From NCBI GenBank assembly GCA_938007935.1, contig CALLMD010000005.1, positions 43,753 through 107,752 of the forward strand: a stretch of 64,000 nucleotides of DNA, written 5' to 3'. Numbering within the stretch: the stretch's first letter is position 1; the number at the start of each line of letters is the position of its first letter. Shown here one piece after another: positions 1 through 9,278 of this stretch. A program made the translations under genes and the position numbers. Origin of the DNA: an uncultured Hellea sp. Lineage in GTDB: Bacteria; Pseudomonadota; Alphaproteobacteria; Caulobacterales; Maricaulaceae. The notes below the pieces were generated by a model. The model was not told the DNA's origin. It ran no database searches and saw only the letters and a program-made list of their open reading frames with translations.

Positions 1-573
1 CTATTCACCGAGATTTCCGACGCATTAATTAGAACAATCGATAGTTTGTCATATCTCATGGGCGAATTGACCAAATGGCTACTTCCTATTCTAGTATTGA
101 CGATAGCTTTTTCTGTCTTTGCCTTATCCATATTTGGGCAAAGTTGGACGAAATTATCTGAGAGCGCGGAATATTTTCATGCCGCGATTATAATGCTAGG
201 CGCAGCAGCGACATTGCTTGCAGGCCAGCATGTGCGTGTTGATGTCTTTCATACACATATGAAACCGAAAGCGCGGGCTTTAGTTGACTTTGTCGGATTT
301 TATGCCCTGCTCCTGCCTGTCTGCCTTATCATATTATGGAACTCACAAAGCTTTGTAAGCTTTTCTTGGCGCATCTTTGAAGGGTCTGCCGAAGCCGACG
401 GAATTCGCGGGGAATTTTTACTTAAGACTTTAGTTCCAATTTTCGCGCTGTTGATGATTATACAGGGCCTCGCCATCGCATTGCGAGCAGCTATGTTTCT
501 TAAGGCGCACCCCCAACCTGCTAGGCCTGCGCACACACCAAGTTTCTTCGATAATAAAGATACTCATTTTTGA
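1..573 (+). CDS. dctQ: TRAP transporter small permease (DctQ), 5' end cut by the window edge
   Basis: This is the small membrane subunit of a TRAP transporter, which with the large permease and a periplasmic binding protein imports organic acids or similar solutes using an ion gradient. The reading frame is open from base 1 without a stop. The residues before the first possible start (TTG at 46, ATG at 58) read IRTIDSLSYLMGEL, which matches the normal DctQ N-terminus, so the gene almost certainly begins left of the window. Four hydrophobic segments are visible, and the middle carries the family-type stretch LAGQHVRVDVF. It overlaps dctM by one base (TGATG). The dctP binding protein gene is not seen and probably lies upstream. 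The substrate cannot be told from the permeases. Confidence 0.88.
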   Translation, partial: LFTEISDALIRTIDSLSYLMGELTKWLLPILVLTIAFSVFALSIFGQSWTKLSESAEYFHAAIIMLGAAATLLAGQHVRVDVFHTHMKPKARALVDFVGFYALLLPVCLIILWNSQSFVSFSWRIFEGSAEADGIRGEFLLKTLVPIFALLMIIQGLAIALRAAMFLKAHPQPARPAHTPSFFDNKDTHF

Positions 574-2147
574 TGGCGGATATTTTAGCGATATCAATGT
601 TTGCCTTTGCCTGTATTGGTTTATTAGGCGGTTACAATGTTGCCTTCACGCTTTCAGGCGTATCCCTTATTTTCGCGGCGCTGGGAGTCGTTACAGGTAC
701 ATTTGAGCCTGAGTTTTTACTATCGCTTCCAGGCCGTATTTACCCGATTATCACGCGCGAAATACTTATCGCAGTCCCGCTTTTTGTTTTCATGGGCGTG
801 ATGTTAGAAAAATCCCGTATTGCAGAGGATTTACTGGAGTCAATGGGAGATCTCTTTGGCCCTTTAAAAGGCGGGTTAGGCATCTCTGTTGTTTTTGTTG
901 GTGCGCTTCTGGCTGCCTCAACAGGCATCGTAGGCGCAACAGTTGTCACTATGGGGCTCCTATCCCTCCCCACCATGCTAAACCGCAATTATGCCCCCTC
1001 ACTCGCCTCAGGATCAATTGCGGCGTCAGGAACACTTGGACAGATTATTCCGCCCTCAATAGTCTTAGTGATTCTTGGGGATCAAATGTCAAATGCCTAT
1101 CAGGAAGCTCAAAGAAGTTTTGGACTCGAAACAAGCGGTGTTGTTTCAGTTGGTGATTTGTTCGCGGGTGCGTTACTCCCCGGCTTAATATTGGTTGGGC
1201 TTTATGCCATTTACATATCCATTACGGCCTATTTAAAACCTTCCATGGCTCCGTCTCAAGACTGGCCAGCAGGTGTCTCTCCTTGGAGATTTGTACGAAA
1301 AACACTGACAGCCATGCTTCCGCCCATTTTCCTTATCATAGCTGTCTTAGGGTCAATTCTTTCGGGATACGCAACACCTACGCGCGGCGCCGCTTTAGGG
1401 GCATTAGGCGCCATATTATTAGCCTCCTATCGCACATCAGAAACACCAATGGGAAGAAAAGCGGCTTTTATCGCGGCTTTAGGTTTTGTATTCTTAGTTA
1501 TTATTGATCTTACAGGCGTTGACATGCGCTTTGATCAAAATGACTGGACTGGTAAGGAAAGACTTTCAGTAGGGATCGCATTAGGACTTGCAGGTCTTGC
1601 TTTAATCGGGACAGCTTTCGCGCTTGTCCCGCTCATAAAGTCGAAAAGCCTGTCTGAAGTTTCACGAACAACAATGCATATCACTTGTATGGTTTTTGTC
1701 ATTCTAATTGGCGCAACCGTATTTAGTTTAATCTTTCGCGGTTTTGGCGGAGATGAGCTTGTTGGACATTTGCTAGAAAGTGCCCCTGGCGGGAAATGGA
1801 GCGCGCTCGCCATAGTAATGCTTGTCATGTTTATTCTCGGGTTCTTTTTAGATTTTATTGAAATAACATTCGTTGTGGTTCCTTTAGTTGCGCCGCCATT
1901 ACTCGCAACAGGCATGGACCCCATATGGCTTGGCGTTTTAATGGCTCTAAACTTACAGACCAGCTTCCTAACGCCGCCCTTTGGTTTTGCATTATTTTAT
2001 TTACGAGGGGTAGCTCCTCCAGAGGTCACGACAACTGCGCTTTACCGCGGGGTTTTACCTTTTATTCTTATTCAGTTTATTGTTATCCTAATGGTGATTT
2101 TATTGCCCGAATTAGCCACAAAGCTTCCTGCTGTAATGTTGAATTAA
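573..2147 (+). CDS. dctM: TRAP transporter large permease (DctM)
   Basis: This is the main translocation subunit of the TRAP transporter, about 524 residues and highly hydrophobic over its whole length. The ATG at 573 is chosen because it overlaps the dctQ stop as TGATG; a TTG one codon upstream is also possible. Family features include the segment GASTGIVGATVVTMG-like (residues ~110-125, AASTGIVGATVV), the IPPSIVLVILG motif near 165 and FLTPPFGFALFY near 475. It is longer than the common ~430-residue DctM. The extra length lies around residues 285-370, where a polar loop and added hydrophobic segments interrupt the usual pattern, as in the larger mannitol/chloroaromatic-type subfamily. It is co-transcribed with dctQ. 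Confidence 0.92.
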   Translation: MADILAISMFAFACIGLLGGYNVAFTLSGVSLIFAALGVVTGTFEPEFLLSLPGRIYPIITREILIAVPLFVFMGVMLEKSRIAEDLLESMGDLFGPLKGGLGISVVFVGALLAASTGIVGATVVTMGLLSLPTMLNRNYAPSLASGSIAASGTLGQIIPPSIVLVILGDQMSNAYQEAQRSFGLETSGVVSVGDLFAGALLPGLILVGLYAIYISITAYLKPSMAPSQDWPAGVSPWRFVRKTLTAMLPPIFLIIAVLGSILSGYATPTRGAALGALGAILLASYRTSETPMGRKAAFIAALGFVFLVIIDLTGVDMRFDQNDWTGKERLSVGIALGLAGLALIGTAFALVPLIKSKSLSEVSRTTMHITCMVFVILIGATVFSLIFRGFGGDELVGHLLESAPGGKWSALAIVMLVMFILGFFLDFIEITFVVVPLVAPPLLATGMDPIWLGVLMALNLQTSFLTPPFGFALFYLRGVAPPEVTTTALYRGVLPFILIQFIVILMVILLPELATKLPAVMLN

Positions 2148-2211
2148 AAATAGTAGCGCTCTTTAGCAATTCCAGCTAAACTCGCACAAACTAACCTTAT
2201 CGGGGATTAAA

Positions 2212-2778
2212 ATGGAAATTCTACTCGGCCTTCTTGGTATCATTGTCGTTCTGGCATTTATTCTTATCGGAATTTACAACCGCCTCGTCGCGCTCCGTCA
2301 AACCTGCAATCAAGCTTGGTCTGATATTGAAGTCCAACTCAAGCAACGTCAGGACCTCGTGCCTCAGCTCGTAAATACAGTCAAAGGTTATGCTAAACAT
2401 GAAAGCAAAACTTTTGAAGACGTTGTCAAAGCCCGTAATGCAGCGGCATCAGCTAATACTGTACAAGGGCAAGCGGCCGCAGAAGGTATGCTTTCTCAAG
2501 CTCTTGGAAAACTCTTTGCGCTCGCAGAAGATTATCCTGATCTAAAAGCCAATGAGAATTTCATGCAGCTACAAGATCAGCTCGCAGATGTTGAAAACAA
2601 AATTGCGGCATCTCGTCGTTTTTATAACAATGCCGCGCAAGAATATAATACTGGGCGTGAGCAGTTCCCTGCCGTTTTAATTGCAGGACCTTTTGGATTT
2701 AAGGAACGCGAGTTCTTCGAAGCGCCTGAAGGACGTGAAGCTCTGCAAACTGCGCCTGTTGTTGATTTCGAAACATAA
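2212..2778 (+). CDS. lemA: LemA family protein
   Basis: This is a LemA-family membrane-anchored helical protein of 188 residues. One N-terminal transmembrane helix (residues ~3-22) is followed by the family motif YNRLVALRQTCNQAWSDIEVQLKQR-type region (key residues N-A-W-x-x-I-x-V-Q-L-K-R-R-x-D-L-V-P), then a long alpha-helical domain with LVPQLVNTVKGYAKHE. The molecular role of LemA proteins is poorly defined. They recur next to M48 peptidases, as here, where the next gene starts 16 bases downstream. The ATG at 2212 follows GGGGA at a workable distance. The pairing suggests a shared envelope function, but the sequence does not prove it. Confidence 0.93.
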   Translation: MEILLGLLGIIVVLAFILIGIYNRLVALRQTCNQAWSDIEVQLKQRQDLVPQLVNTVKGYAKHESKTFEDVVKARNAAASANTVQGQAAAEGMLSQALGKLFALAEDYPDLKANENFMQLQDQLADVENKIAASRRFYNNAAQEYNTGREQFPAVLIAGPFGFKEREFFEAPEGREALQTAPVVDFET

Positions 2779-2794
2779 GGCAAGCTAATTACCC

Positions 2795-3868
2795 ATGCTT
2801 GAAGCCTATGGCCTAAAAACACATATTTGGAATAATAATCTTCGCAGCATATTACTGCTCATTTTTTTCCCAATTTTACTCCTGTTTTTAGCCTTTGCTT
2901 TTACCTTGTTGTGGACCGGTTTCACCTCTGACAACACGGTTGAAGAAGGCCTTGCATATGCCTTGGGAACCATGCCGCGGGTTGCTCCGGTCGCATTAGG
3001 CGCTGCAGGCGGCTGGTTCGCCATTGCTTTTCTCGGTCATCAAGCGATGATAGATATGGCGACAAAGTCCCGATCAGTCACAATTTCTGAAGAACCGCGC
3101 GCCTATCGTTTATTAGAAAACCTATCAATCTCCCGCGGTCAAACAGTTCCGAAGCTCAAAGTGATTGAAACCCCAGCCATGAATGCCTTTGCGAGCGGAA
3201 TACGTGACAAAAACTATACAGTGACCCTAACGCGGGGGTTGATGAATAATCTAGATGATGAAGAACTTGAGGCCGTTATTGCGCATGAACTTTCTCACAT
3301 TCAACATAAAGACGTACGCTTATTAATCATCGCTGTGATATTTGTTGGTATATTTGCCTTTGTTGGCGAAGGCCTCGTTCGCGGTGTCTTTAGAACCAAC
3401 CTACCAAGAAGTGATCATCATAGACGTAGCGGCGGCGGGAATGCAGGCGCCCTTATCTTTTTTGCAATATTTATTATCGGTATATCCTATCTTTTAGCCA
3501 TGTTAACGCGCTTTGCACTCTCTCGAAAACGCGAATATATGGCAGATGCTGGCGCCGTAGATCTTACAAAGAACCCCGACGCCATGATTAGGGCGCTTCA
3601 AAAAATTTCGGGACGCGCAGAACTCACGGGAATGCCCGCAGAAATAAAAGAAATGGCCTTTGAAAATCCTCGTATCGGCATTGCTGGTATGTTTGCCACC
3701 CACCCCCCAATAGAAAAAAGAATAGACGCGCTTATAAAATATGGCGGTGGGCGCCCAGATAGTAATAGTCGACCAAAACGCAGGCCATCAAAACCAACCC
3801 GTGAGCAAGAAAACTTACCAAAAAGACAGGTTTTTGGAAGACGCGGTCCATGGACAGGTCAGAAATAA
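2795..3868 (+). CDS. M48 family membrane zinc metallopeptidase (HtpX-like)
   Basis: This is an integral membrane metalloprotease of the M48/HtpX group, 357 residues, probably acting in envelope protein quality control. Two N-terminal transmembrane segments (residues ~18-42 and ~65-82) precede the zinc motif HELSH at residues 164-168. The third ligand lies in REYMADAGAVDL near residue 242, and the family motif THPPIEKRIDAL follows near 300. Two more hydrophobic segments lie between motif and third ligand. The C-terminal ~35 residues are basic and proline-rich, with no recognisable domain. It is linked to lemA (16-base gap), a combination widespread in Proteobacteria. Confidence 0.93.
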   Translation: MLEAYGLKTHIWNNNLRSILLLIFFPILLLFLAFAFTLLWTGFTSDNTVEEGLAYALGTMPRVAPVALGAAGGWFAIAFLGHQAMIDMATKSRSVTISEEPRAYRLLENLSISRGQTVPKLKVIETPAMNAFASGIRDKNYTVTLTRGLMNNLDDEELEAVIAHELSHIQHKDVRLLIIAVIFVGIFAFVGEGLVRGVFRTNLPRSDHHRRSGGGNAGALIFFAIFIIGISYLLAMLTRFALSRKREYMADAGAVDLTKNPDAMIRALQKISGRAELTGMPAEIKEMAFENPRIGIAGMFATHPPIEKRIDALIKYGGGRPDSNSRPKRRPSKPTREQENLPKRQVFGRRGPWTGQK

Positions 3869-3878
3869 GCCACTATAG

Positions 3879-3897
3879 ATTATTGATAATCAATAAT
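3879..3897. promoter_or_regulatory. 19-bp inverted repeat upstream of the M16 peptidase gene
   Basis: ATTATTGAT-A-ATCAATAAT is a perfect 9-1-9 inverted repeat ending 28 bases before the chosen ATG of the M16 peptidase. By hand comparison it matches the classical E. coli 19-bp Fur consensus at about 13 of 19 positions, but it is AT-rich and a chance promoter-region palindrome is possible. It could instead serve another dimeric regulator. Confidence 0.35.
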
Positions 3898-3925
3898 ATT
3901 AACCTGTATGACGGGGAGACTTCCG

Positions 3926-6790
3926 ATGACCAAGACCTTACTACTATCAGCAAGTGCCGCATTATTATTACTAGCTTGTCAAAATAGTATAACGAGTATT
4001 ACCCCAGAGATTAATCTCCCCGATGGGATTTCTCATGTCGAGACAGTCGCCGCAAAAGGCGATGACGTTATTATTCCGTATAAAAAATATACGTTAGACA
4101 ATGGCTTAACGATTGTTCTTCACCAAGATAAGTCTGACCCTTTGGTGCATGTTGACGTAACTTATCATGTTGGTTCTGGACGAGAAGATGTTGGAAAATC
4201 AGGTTTTGCGCACTTTTTTGAACATATGATGTTCCAAGGATCAGAAAATGTCGCTGATGAACAGCATTTCAGCCTTATTACAGAGTCTGGTGGTACGCTA
4301 AACGGCTCAACAAATTCTGATCGTACGAATTATTATGAAACAGTTCCCTCTAATCAGCTTGAAAAAATGCTTTGGCTCGAAGCTGATCGCATGGGTTATT
4401 TCCTTAATGCCGTAACAGAAGAAAAGTTCGAAAATCAAAGAGAGACCGTCAAGAACGAACGCGGACAACGTGTTGACAACCGTCCTTACGGATTACTATG
4501 GGAGCGCGTTGGTGAAGCCCAGTTCCCCGAGGGACACCCTTATAGCTGGTCAACTATTGGTTATTTAGAAGATCTAGATCGGGCGACGCTAGATGACCTC
4601 AAAAAATTCTTCCTACGCTGGTATGGACCAAATAATGCGACACTAACTATCGGCGGCGACATAGATGAAGCCGAGACACTTGCATGGGTTAAAAAATATT
4701 TCGGACAAATTCCAATTGGCCCTGCCGTTGATAAACCTGAATATACGCCCGTTACGCTTGAAGAAGACCGCTATATTTCACTAGAAGATAACGTTCAGCT
4801 TCCATTGCTTTATATGTCATGGCCAACGGTGCGTGCCAATCACCCTGACGAGGCCCCTTTAGATGTATTGATGAATGTAATGGGCGAAGGCCAAACCTCC
4901 CTCCTCTATAAAAATCTCGATAAACCGGGTCTTACAGTTCAATCCAGTGCAGGACATGGTTGCCGAGAATTATCCTGTAGTTTCACATTATTTGCTTTGG
5001 CAAATCCCGCTAAGGTCCAAAAACTCGCTGACCTCGAAAAAATCATTCGGGATAGCCTAACCGAGTTTGAGTTTAGAGGCGTTCAGGACGACGATATAAC
5101 GCGGGTTAAAGCATCAATTGTCTCTGGCATGATTTATGGCCTTGAAAGTGTAAGCGGTAAAGTCAGCCAACTGGCAGCCTATGAAACCTATCGCGATACA
5201 CCCAATGGAATTGGCGATGACATAAAACGATATGAAAATGTCACCAAAGCCGATGTCATGCGGGTCTATGATAAGTATATTAAAGGCAAAGCCGCCGTCA
5301 TAATGAGCATTGTTCCCAAAGGAGCCAAAGCCGCGATTGCCAAAGAAGATAGTTGGCAACGTTATGAAAGAAATATTCCTGCCGATACGCCTTCAGAGGC
5401 CTTCACATGGGAATTACCGCAAGATGATTTTGACCGTAGTGTTATTCCGCCCGCTGGCGCAAATCCAACTATCAAAGCCCCAGACGTTTACAAAGCATCA
5501 CTGAGTAACGGAATAGAAATTTTAGGCGCGACGAATAAAGAAACGCCTACGACAACGATAAGTCTTCGTATTAAAACAGGACAAAGTCATGAGCCACTCG
5601 CTAAACTTGGCCTAGCGTCTTTAACAGCGCAAATGGTTGATGATGCGACGCAAAATAAAAGCGTTGAAGAAATCGCCAATGAGTTGGCTAAAATGGGATC
5701 ACAATATTCTTGGTCCGCGGGCGATGAGTATACGACGCTTAGAATACGGAGTTTAACCAAAAACCTTGATAAAACTATCGAGCTGGCCGTTGACTCAGTG
5801 CTTAATCCAAAATTCGACGCCGCTGATTTCGACCGCATTCGCTCGAACGCATTTGAGTCCATAAAAGCCGATAAAAAGGAAGCTTCCGTAACAGCAAACA
5901 ATATCTTCAATCTGACAATGTATGGAAAGGAGAATAGTTTTGCCTATGGAAATACAGGTACAGAAGAAAGCATTCAGAATATAACGCTAGATGATGTGAA
6001 AGCGTTTTATAAAGCTCATTACTCACCTAAAATTACCAGCATTGTCGCCGTTAGTGACCTAGGCGAAGCAGCTATGAAGAAGGCACTGTCACCACTTTCA
6101 AGCTGGGACGGGCCCGATGTGGACTCTGTGGCAAGCTCAGGTTTTCCTGATCTCGGCGCCACAAAGATTTACTTCGTCAATAAAGATGATGCCGCACAAT
6201 CTGAAATCAGAATAGGAAAACGCGCATTGCCATATGATGCCACGGGTGAATATTACCGGGCAGGTTTGATGAATTATACATTAGGCGGTGCGTTTAACAG
6301 CCGGATTAATCTCAATCTTAGAGAGGATAAAGGTTATACTTACGGCGCTCGCTCTGGATTTAATGGCGGTGAATCCCGCGGCACATACCGCGCAAGTGCC
6401 GGTGTTAGAGCCGACTCAACAGCTGCATCTATCACGGAATTTGTCAAAGAAATTAGCGGATTTTACAAAGATGGAATCACAGAAGAAGAGCTAGCTTTCA
6501 CAAAATCAGCTATCGGACAAAGAGATGCGCGAGCTTATGAGACGCCCTCCCAAAAACTGGGGTTCTTATCACGTATGATGACCTATAAATTAAATCCGTC
6601 ATTTGTGGATGAACAGGCTAATATCCTTCAAACTATGACAAAAGCAGAAATAGATGCCCTTGCGAGCAAACATCTTAATATGGATGAAATGGTAATGGTC
6701 GTTGTTGGCGACAAAGCTAAGCATTTAGATGAGATTAAATCCTTAGGGTACCCTGTCGTAGAACTCGATCCTGACGGCAATCCGCTTTAA
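3926..6790 (+). CDS. M16 family zinc peptidase, lipoprotein (pitrilysin-like, two-domain)
   Basis: This is a large periplasmic insulinase-type (M16) peptidase of about 954 residues. The ATG at 3926 is preferred over one at 3908 because GGGGAG lies 8 bases upstream and because it gives a clean lipoprotein signal (MTKTLLL...LLLLAC, lipid-bearing Cys18). The inverted zinc motif is HFFEH at residues ~96-100, with the downstream glutamate within RETVKNERG. Two M16 halves are present: an N-terminal catalytic one (~50-460) and a C-terminal one (~510-950) without the zinc motif but with the RLNLNLREDKGYTYGA-type motif (here SRINLNLREDKGYTYGARS). Its role is degradation of peptides at the outer or inner membrane face. 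A strong terminator follows. Confidence 0.93.
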   Translation: MTKTLLLSASAALLLLACQNSITSITPEINLPDGISHVETVAAKGDDVIIPYKKYTLDNGLTIVLHQDKSDPLVHVDVTYHVGSGREDVGKSGFAHFFEHMMFQGSENVADEQHFSLITESGGTLNGSTNSDRTNYYETVPSNQLEKMLWLEADRMGYFLNAVTEEKFENQRETVKNERGQRVDNRPYGLLWERVGEAQFPEGHPYSWSTIGYLEDLDRATLDDLKKFFLRWYGPNNATLTIGGDIDEAETLAWVKKYFGQIPIGPAVDKPEYTPVTLEEDRYISLEDNVQLPLLYMSWPTVRANHPDEAPLDVLMNVMGEGQTSLLYKNLDKPGLTVQSSAGHGCRELSCSFTLFALANPAKVQKLADLEKIIRDSLTEFEFRGVQDDDITRVKASIVSGMIYGLESVSGKVSQLAAYETYRDTPNGIGDDIKRYENVTKADVMRVYDKYIKGKAAVIMSIVPKGAKAAIAKEDSWQRYERNIPADTPSEAFTWELPQDDFDRSVIPPAGANPTIKAPDVYKASLSNGIEILGATNKETPTTTISLRIKTGQSHEPLAKLGLASLTAQMVDDATQNKSVEEIANELAKMGSQYSWSAGDEYTTLRIRSLTKNLDKTIELAVDSVLNPKFDAADFDRIRSNAFESIKADKKEASVTANNIFNLTMYGKENSFAYGNTGTEESIQNITLDDVKAFYKAHYSPKITSIVAVSDLGEAAMKKALSPLSSWDGPDVDSVASSGFPDLGATKIYFVNKDDAAQSEIRIGKRALPYDATGEYYRAGLMNYTLGGAFNSRINLNLREDKGYTYGARSGFNGGESRGTYRASAGVRADSTAASITEFVKEISGFYKDGITEEELAFTKSAIGQRDARAYETPSQKLGFLSRMMTYKLNPSFVDEQANILQTMTKAEIDALASKHLNMDEMVMVVVGDKAKHLDEIKSLGYPVVELDPDGNPL

Positions 6791-6802
6791 AATAAATATC
6801 TA

Positions 6803-6833
6803 AGCCCTGATTTTATCAGGGCTTTTTTATTTT
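6803..6833 (+). terminator. Rho-independent terminator of the M16 peptidase gene
   Basis: AGCCCTGAT / ATCAGGGCT form a perfect 9-bp stem around a TTT loop, followed by TTTTTATTTT. It lies 12 bases after the M16 stop and reaches into the parC stop codon on the other strand, so it separates two convergent genes. The minus-strand side has a poorer T tract. Confidence 0.9.
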
Positions 6834-9088
6834 AGGCGTTTATCTGGCGCAAACAGGCCTTGTCGAGAGAAACCCCGCGGGGCCATTCTACCTGCCCCAG
6901 CACGGTTGCCTTCATGAATGCTCCAATCCGCGACGGAATTTGTCCGCCCCGCACTGTCAACAAAGTAGAGCCCATCTTCAGAATTAAAAGTCGTAACGTC
7001 AGCTAATCCACCATCTTTATATTTCTGCAAACGCACGCCCTTGCCGCGTCCCATTTGAGGTAAATCTTCAACATTAAACACTAAAATCTTACGGTTTTCA
7101 CCAATGGCGGCAATTTTATCGCCTTTAATTTCAACGCACCTCACAGCCTCTGCGTCGCCTTTTACATTCAAAGTCTTACGCCCGCCGCGTGTGGACGCAA
7201 CAACATCTGACTCGTTCACTCTAAAGCCATAACCTTCTGAACTCGAAATAAGTAATTCCCGTTCAGGGTCATGTACAAAAAGACCAACAGGTGTGTGGTC
7301 ATTTTCAAGATCCACCATCAACCGTATAGGCTCACCATTCCCGCGGCCACCTGGCAACTTATCACCGCCCAATGTGTAAAATTTACCATTGGACGCAAAC
7401 ATTATAAATTTATCCGTCGTCTCTCCTGGAACAATGAAAGCCGCTTTGTCGCCATCTTTGAACTTAAGTGACTTTTGGTCATCAACTTTTCCGCGTAGCG
7501 CACGTATCCAGCCTTTTTCAGACAGCACAACTGTAATAGGCTCCTTTGTGATAAAGGCCGTTGCTAAATCAATATCAATGTCGGGCTGATCTTCAAATGT
7601 CGTACGTCGGGCACCAAGTTCGGTTTTCTGACTATAAGTCTCGCGCACCTCTTTAACTTCCTCTGCGACAACAGCCCATTGCTTTGCTTCAGACTTTAAA
7701 AGCCCTTCAATATCTTTTTTCTCTCCCGCAAGAGCATCATATTCCGTTTGAATTTCAATCTCGCGCAATTTCGAAAGCGCGCGCAAACGCATATTTAAAA
7801 TTGCCTCGGCCTGCCGGTCAGTTAATTTGAAAGCCTTAATCAATTCATCTTTGGGATGGTCTTCAAAACGGACAATTCGAATAACCTCATCAATATTAAG
7901 ATAGGCAATTCTCAATCCCTCGAGAATTTCCATTCGATCTTCTATTTTACTTAGGCGGAAAGCTGAGCGGCGCTGGAGGACTTCCCGGCGATGATCTAAG
8001 AATGATTGCAGAACTTCACGCAAATCCATTACGCGCGGCGTACGCGTGGAGTCCAAAACATTCATATTCAAAGACGTTCGGCTCTCTAAATCCGTAACTT
8101 TGAATAAGCTTTCCATCATCATATCGGGATCTATATTTTTGCTCTTTGGCTCTAATACAATCCGGATATCTTCCGCGCTTTCATCATTCACATCGGCAAG
8201 CGCTGGTGCTTTTTTATTTTCGATAACTTCTGCCAGTTTTTCGATTAGGCGTGATTTTTGAACTTGATAGGGAATTTCTGTAACAACTATCTGATACATG
8301 CCTCGCCCAAGGTCCTCTTTATGCCAACGGGCACGCACCTTGAAACTTCCCTTACCCGTAGAATAAGCCTCAAGCATCGCTTCTTTTGATTCAACAATGA
8401 TGCCCCCTGTCGGAAGGTCTGGGCCCTTTACGTAGTCCATCAAAGTTTGAATGCGCGCCTTAGGCGTTTTGATAAGATGTAAGGCCGCAGAGCAAAGCTC
8501 AGCAACATTATGCGGCGGAATAGACGTTGCCATTCCAACAGCAATGCCTGTTGACCCATTGGCTAAAAGATTTGGGAAAGCAGCGGGCAGAACAACTGGT
8601 TCTTCATCTTCTTCATTGTAGGTCGCAATAAAATCGACAGAATCTTCCTCAAGCCCATCTAATAGAGCAACACCTGCGGCCGTCATCTTTGCTTCAGTGT
8701 AACGCATGGCAGCGGCACTATCGCCATCAATATTGCCAAAGTTACCCTGCCCATCGACAAGCGGGTATCTCGCAGAAAAGCTTTGGCTTAGTTTTACCAG
8801 AGCATCATATATTGAGGCATCTCCATGGGGGTGATATTGCCCCATAACATCGCCTACTATCCGGGCACATTTTTTATGGGCATTTTCCGGATTTAGCTTA
8901 AGCTGCCGCATCGCATAAAGAATACGGCGATGTACGGGCTTTAGACCATCGCGTACATCAGGAAGCGCCCTTTGCGTAATTGTAGACAAAGCATAGGCAA
9001 GATAACGTGATGACAATGCATCATCGATGTGTTCCTCAAAAACGGCATTTCCGGGCAAGCCTTTTTCCGTTGTTGTATCGTCTGTCAT
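6827..9088 (-). CDS. parC: DNA topoisomerase IV subunit A
   Basis: ParC is the DNA-cutting subunit of topoisomerase IV, which with ParE decatenates daughter chromosomes. The start at 9088 gives 753 residues (MTDDTTTEK...); an in-frame ATG at 9112 would add eight. The catalytic tyrosine is in [10 protein letters not shown], about Tyr130, and the quinolone-region motif [13 protein letters not shown] is near 85-97. The C-terminal domain is short and lacks a GyrA box (QRRGGKG), which argues for ParC rather than GyrA. The position equivalent to E. coli ParC Ser80 appears to be alanine here. It is divergent from the helicase gene and convergent with the M16 gene. parE is not in the window. Confidence 0.92.
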   Translation of the reverse strand: MTDDTTTEKGLPGNAVFEEHIDDALSSRYLAYALSTITQRALPDVRDGLKPVHRRILYAMRQLKLNPENAHKKCARIVGDVMGQYHPHGDASIYDALVKLSQSFSARYPLVDGQGNFGNIDGDSAAAMRYTEAKMTAAGVALLDGLEEDSVDFIATYNEEDEEPVVLPAAFPNLLANGSTGIAVGMATSIPPHNVAELCSAALHLIKTPKARIQTLMDYVKGPDLPTGGIIVESKEAMLEAYSTGKGSFKVRARWHKEDLGRGMYQIVVTEIPYQVQKSRLIEKLAEVIENKKAPALADVNDESAEDIRIVLEPKSKNIDPDMMMESLFKVTDLESRTSLNMNVLDSTRTPRVMDLREVLQSFLDHRREVLQRRSAFRLSKIEDRMEILEGLRIAYLNIDEVIRIVRFEDHPKDELIKAFKLTDRQAEAILNMRLRALSKLREIEIQTEYDALAGEKKDIEGLLKSEAKQWAVVAEEVKEVRETYSQKTELGARRTTFEDQPDIDIDLATAFITKEPITVVLSEKGWIRALRGKVDDQKSLKFKDGDKAAFIVPGETTDKFIMFASNGKFYTLGGDKLPGGRGNGEPIRLMVDLENDHTPVGLFVHDPERELLISSSEGYGFRVNESDVVASTRGGRKTLNVKGDAEAVRCVEIKGDKIAAIGENRKILVFNVEDLPQMGRGKGVRLQKYKDGGLADVTTFNSEDGLYFVDSAGRTNSVADWSIHEGNRAGAGRMAPRGFSRQGLFAPDKRLK

Positions 9089-9195
9089 AAAAGTCTCATG
9101 TGATTCGCACATAACATAGCAGGGGATAGGCTTGCTTCTAAGGCTTGTTCATATTTATGCGGTTAAAAGCTTCAAAACCTAACATATCTACCTCC

Positions 9196-9223
9196 TTGAC
9201 CTTTGCTATCGCATGGCTATGTT
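9196..9223 (+). promoter_or_regulatory. Candidate sigma-70 promoter for the DEAD-box helicase gene
   Basis: TTGACC (9196-9201) and TATGTT (9218-9223) are separated by 16 bases in the parC/helicase divergent spacer. This would give a leader of roughly 50 bases. It was identified by eye from consensus only. Confidence 0.35.
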
Positions 9224-9278
9224 GCGGCCAAATTGAAGCGTCGGGAGGGCCCACGCTGTTTGTCTGAAAGACACCCAT

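Noticed and set aside
6827..9112. DNA gyrase subunit A
   Set aside because: Short C-terminal domain without a GyrA box, and [16 protein letters not shown] sequence fits ParC better.
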